NCBI GenBank assembly: GCA_016758965.1
Contig: JAEPRB010000074.1
Span: 99,971-163,970, forward strand
Length of the DNA: 64,000 bases
Source: Circinella minor
Taxonomy: Eukaryota; Mucoromycota; Mucoromycetes; Mucorales; Lichtheimiaceae
Direction of reading: 5' to 3'
Under the pieces are notes generated by a model that was given only the letters and a program-made list of their open reading frames with translations, was not told the origin of the DNA and searched no databases. The position numbers and the translations under genes are program-made. Of this stretch, positions 63,705-64,000 are shown piece by piece (position 1 is the stretch's first letter; each line of letters opens with the position of its first letter).

Positions 63705-64000
63705 GGTAGCATGCTTGTTCATTAAATGAAAAATTTAATTTTGTAATTATTTCTATTTAGCATTTCCAAATCGTTATTCAATATTCACTACAATTCAACA
63801 TGCTACTTTGTTGTTTTTCTTTAACGGAATTGTGTCCCTGACTCGTTATTGCAAATTCACGCGTAAGTTTTTTTTTTTTTTTTTTTTTTTTTTTTGGTTT
63901 TTAATTACAATTTTTTTTTTTTTTAATAGAGATCCACCTTTTTTTTTTTTTTTTTTTTTCTCCGTTTTTTACTAATTTTTTTTTTTTTTTTTTTTTTTTT
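63493..64000 (+). CDS. Unidentified membrane protein, 5' part only
   Basis: Exon 1 (63493-63673) and exon 2 (63761-63862) join in phase. They encode a soluble start (MNSLFSFASTQPP), a basic patch (TEKRRIRSA), a hydrophobic helix (CIALAVISLFTTI) and a second one (HATLLFFFNGIVSL). Donor GTAATAATAAT is the start of an AAT repeat. Another donor at 63863 leads into T-tracts, and a TAG acceptor at 63927-63929 opens a third exon that runs into the window end. I do not recognise the family; at least two membrane helices are seen. Confidence 0.5.
63674..63704. repeat. (TAA)n microsatellite at a splice donor
   Basis: About ten AAT/TAA units forming the first 30 bases of an intron. Read without splicing they would code a run of asparagines. 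Confidence 0.85.
63868..64000. repeat. Cluster of long T homopolymers at window end
   Basis: T runs at 63868-63895, 63911-63924, 63939-63959 and 63976-64000. They flank a putative small exon. Real intronic T-tracts or assembly-end artefacts are both possible. Confidence 0.85.

Overview
This is an AT-rich (about 70% A+T by eye) eukaryotic window whose genes are split by many short spliceosomal introns. The gene content is fungal: a Boi/Pob1-type SH3-SAM-PH polarity protein, a multi-PH RhoGEF, a GDA1-type Golgi nucleoside diphosphatase, a SulP sulfate permease, an ER J-protein, microsomal P450s and F-box/leucine-rich proteins. A CC2D1/Lgd homologue, which I do not associate with the common Dikarya models, and the gene style suggest an early-diverging filamentous fungus, probably Mucoromycota/Mucorales. 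That placement is inference, and I do not name a genus.

Layout. 1-7,690 has no gene I can defend. It holds an 815-bp non-autonomous pogo/Tc1-mariner-like element with TA target duplication and a (TATTAC)n satellite, and it is strikingly rich in TACGTA. 7.7-12.0 kb: wax-synthase-like acyltransferase, then a 4-exon P450. 13.0-18.2 kb: two tandem minus-strand F-box paralogues with the same intron position. 18.9-22.3 kb: CC2D1/Lgd homologue with an added UBA domain and a duplicated N-terminal exon. 23.3-27.9 kb: RhoGEF. 28.3-32.0 kb (minus): ER J-domain membrane protein and an actin-related protein. 33.8-34.6 kb: sulfotransferase-like P-loop protein. 38.9-41.9 kb: Boi/Pob1-like protein. 42.5-43.6 kb: V-ATPase proteolipid subunit c. 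44.7-47.5 kb (minus): a 13-exon P450. 51.4-54.3 kb: sulfate permease. 55.7-57.3 kb: aquaglyceroporin. 59.7-61.5 kb (minus): GDA1-type NDPase. 63.5 kb to the end: the start of an unidentified membrane protein running into long T-tracts.

The genes do not form a metabolic cluster. Loose themes are membrane traffic and ER/Golgi function (CC2D1, J-protein, GDA1, V-ATPase c), Rho/Cdc42 polarity (RhoGEF, Boi-like) and membrane transport (SulP, aquaglyceroporin). I reconstructed the exons by hand using reading-phase continuity at every junction. In the 59 introns placed this way the 3' splice site is TAG in 46, CAG in 10 and AAG in 3.

The best leads for novelty are the UBA-DM14-C2 fusion with its duplicated first exon, the terminal-inverted-repeat element, the TACGTA excess, and the micro-exons of the subunit c and P450 genes.
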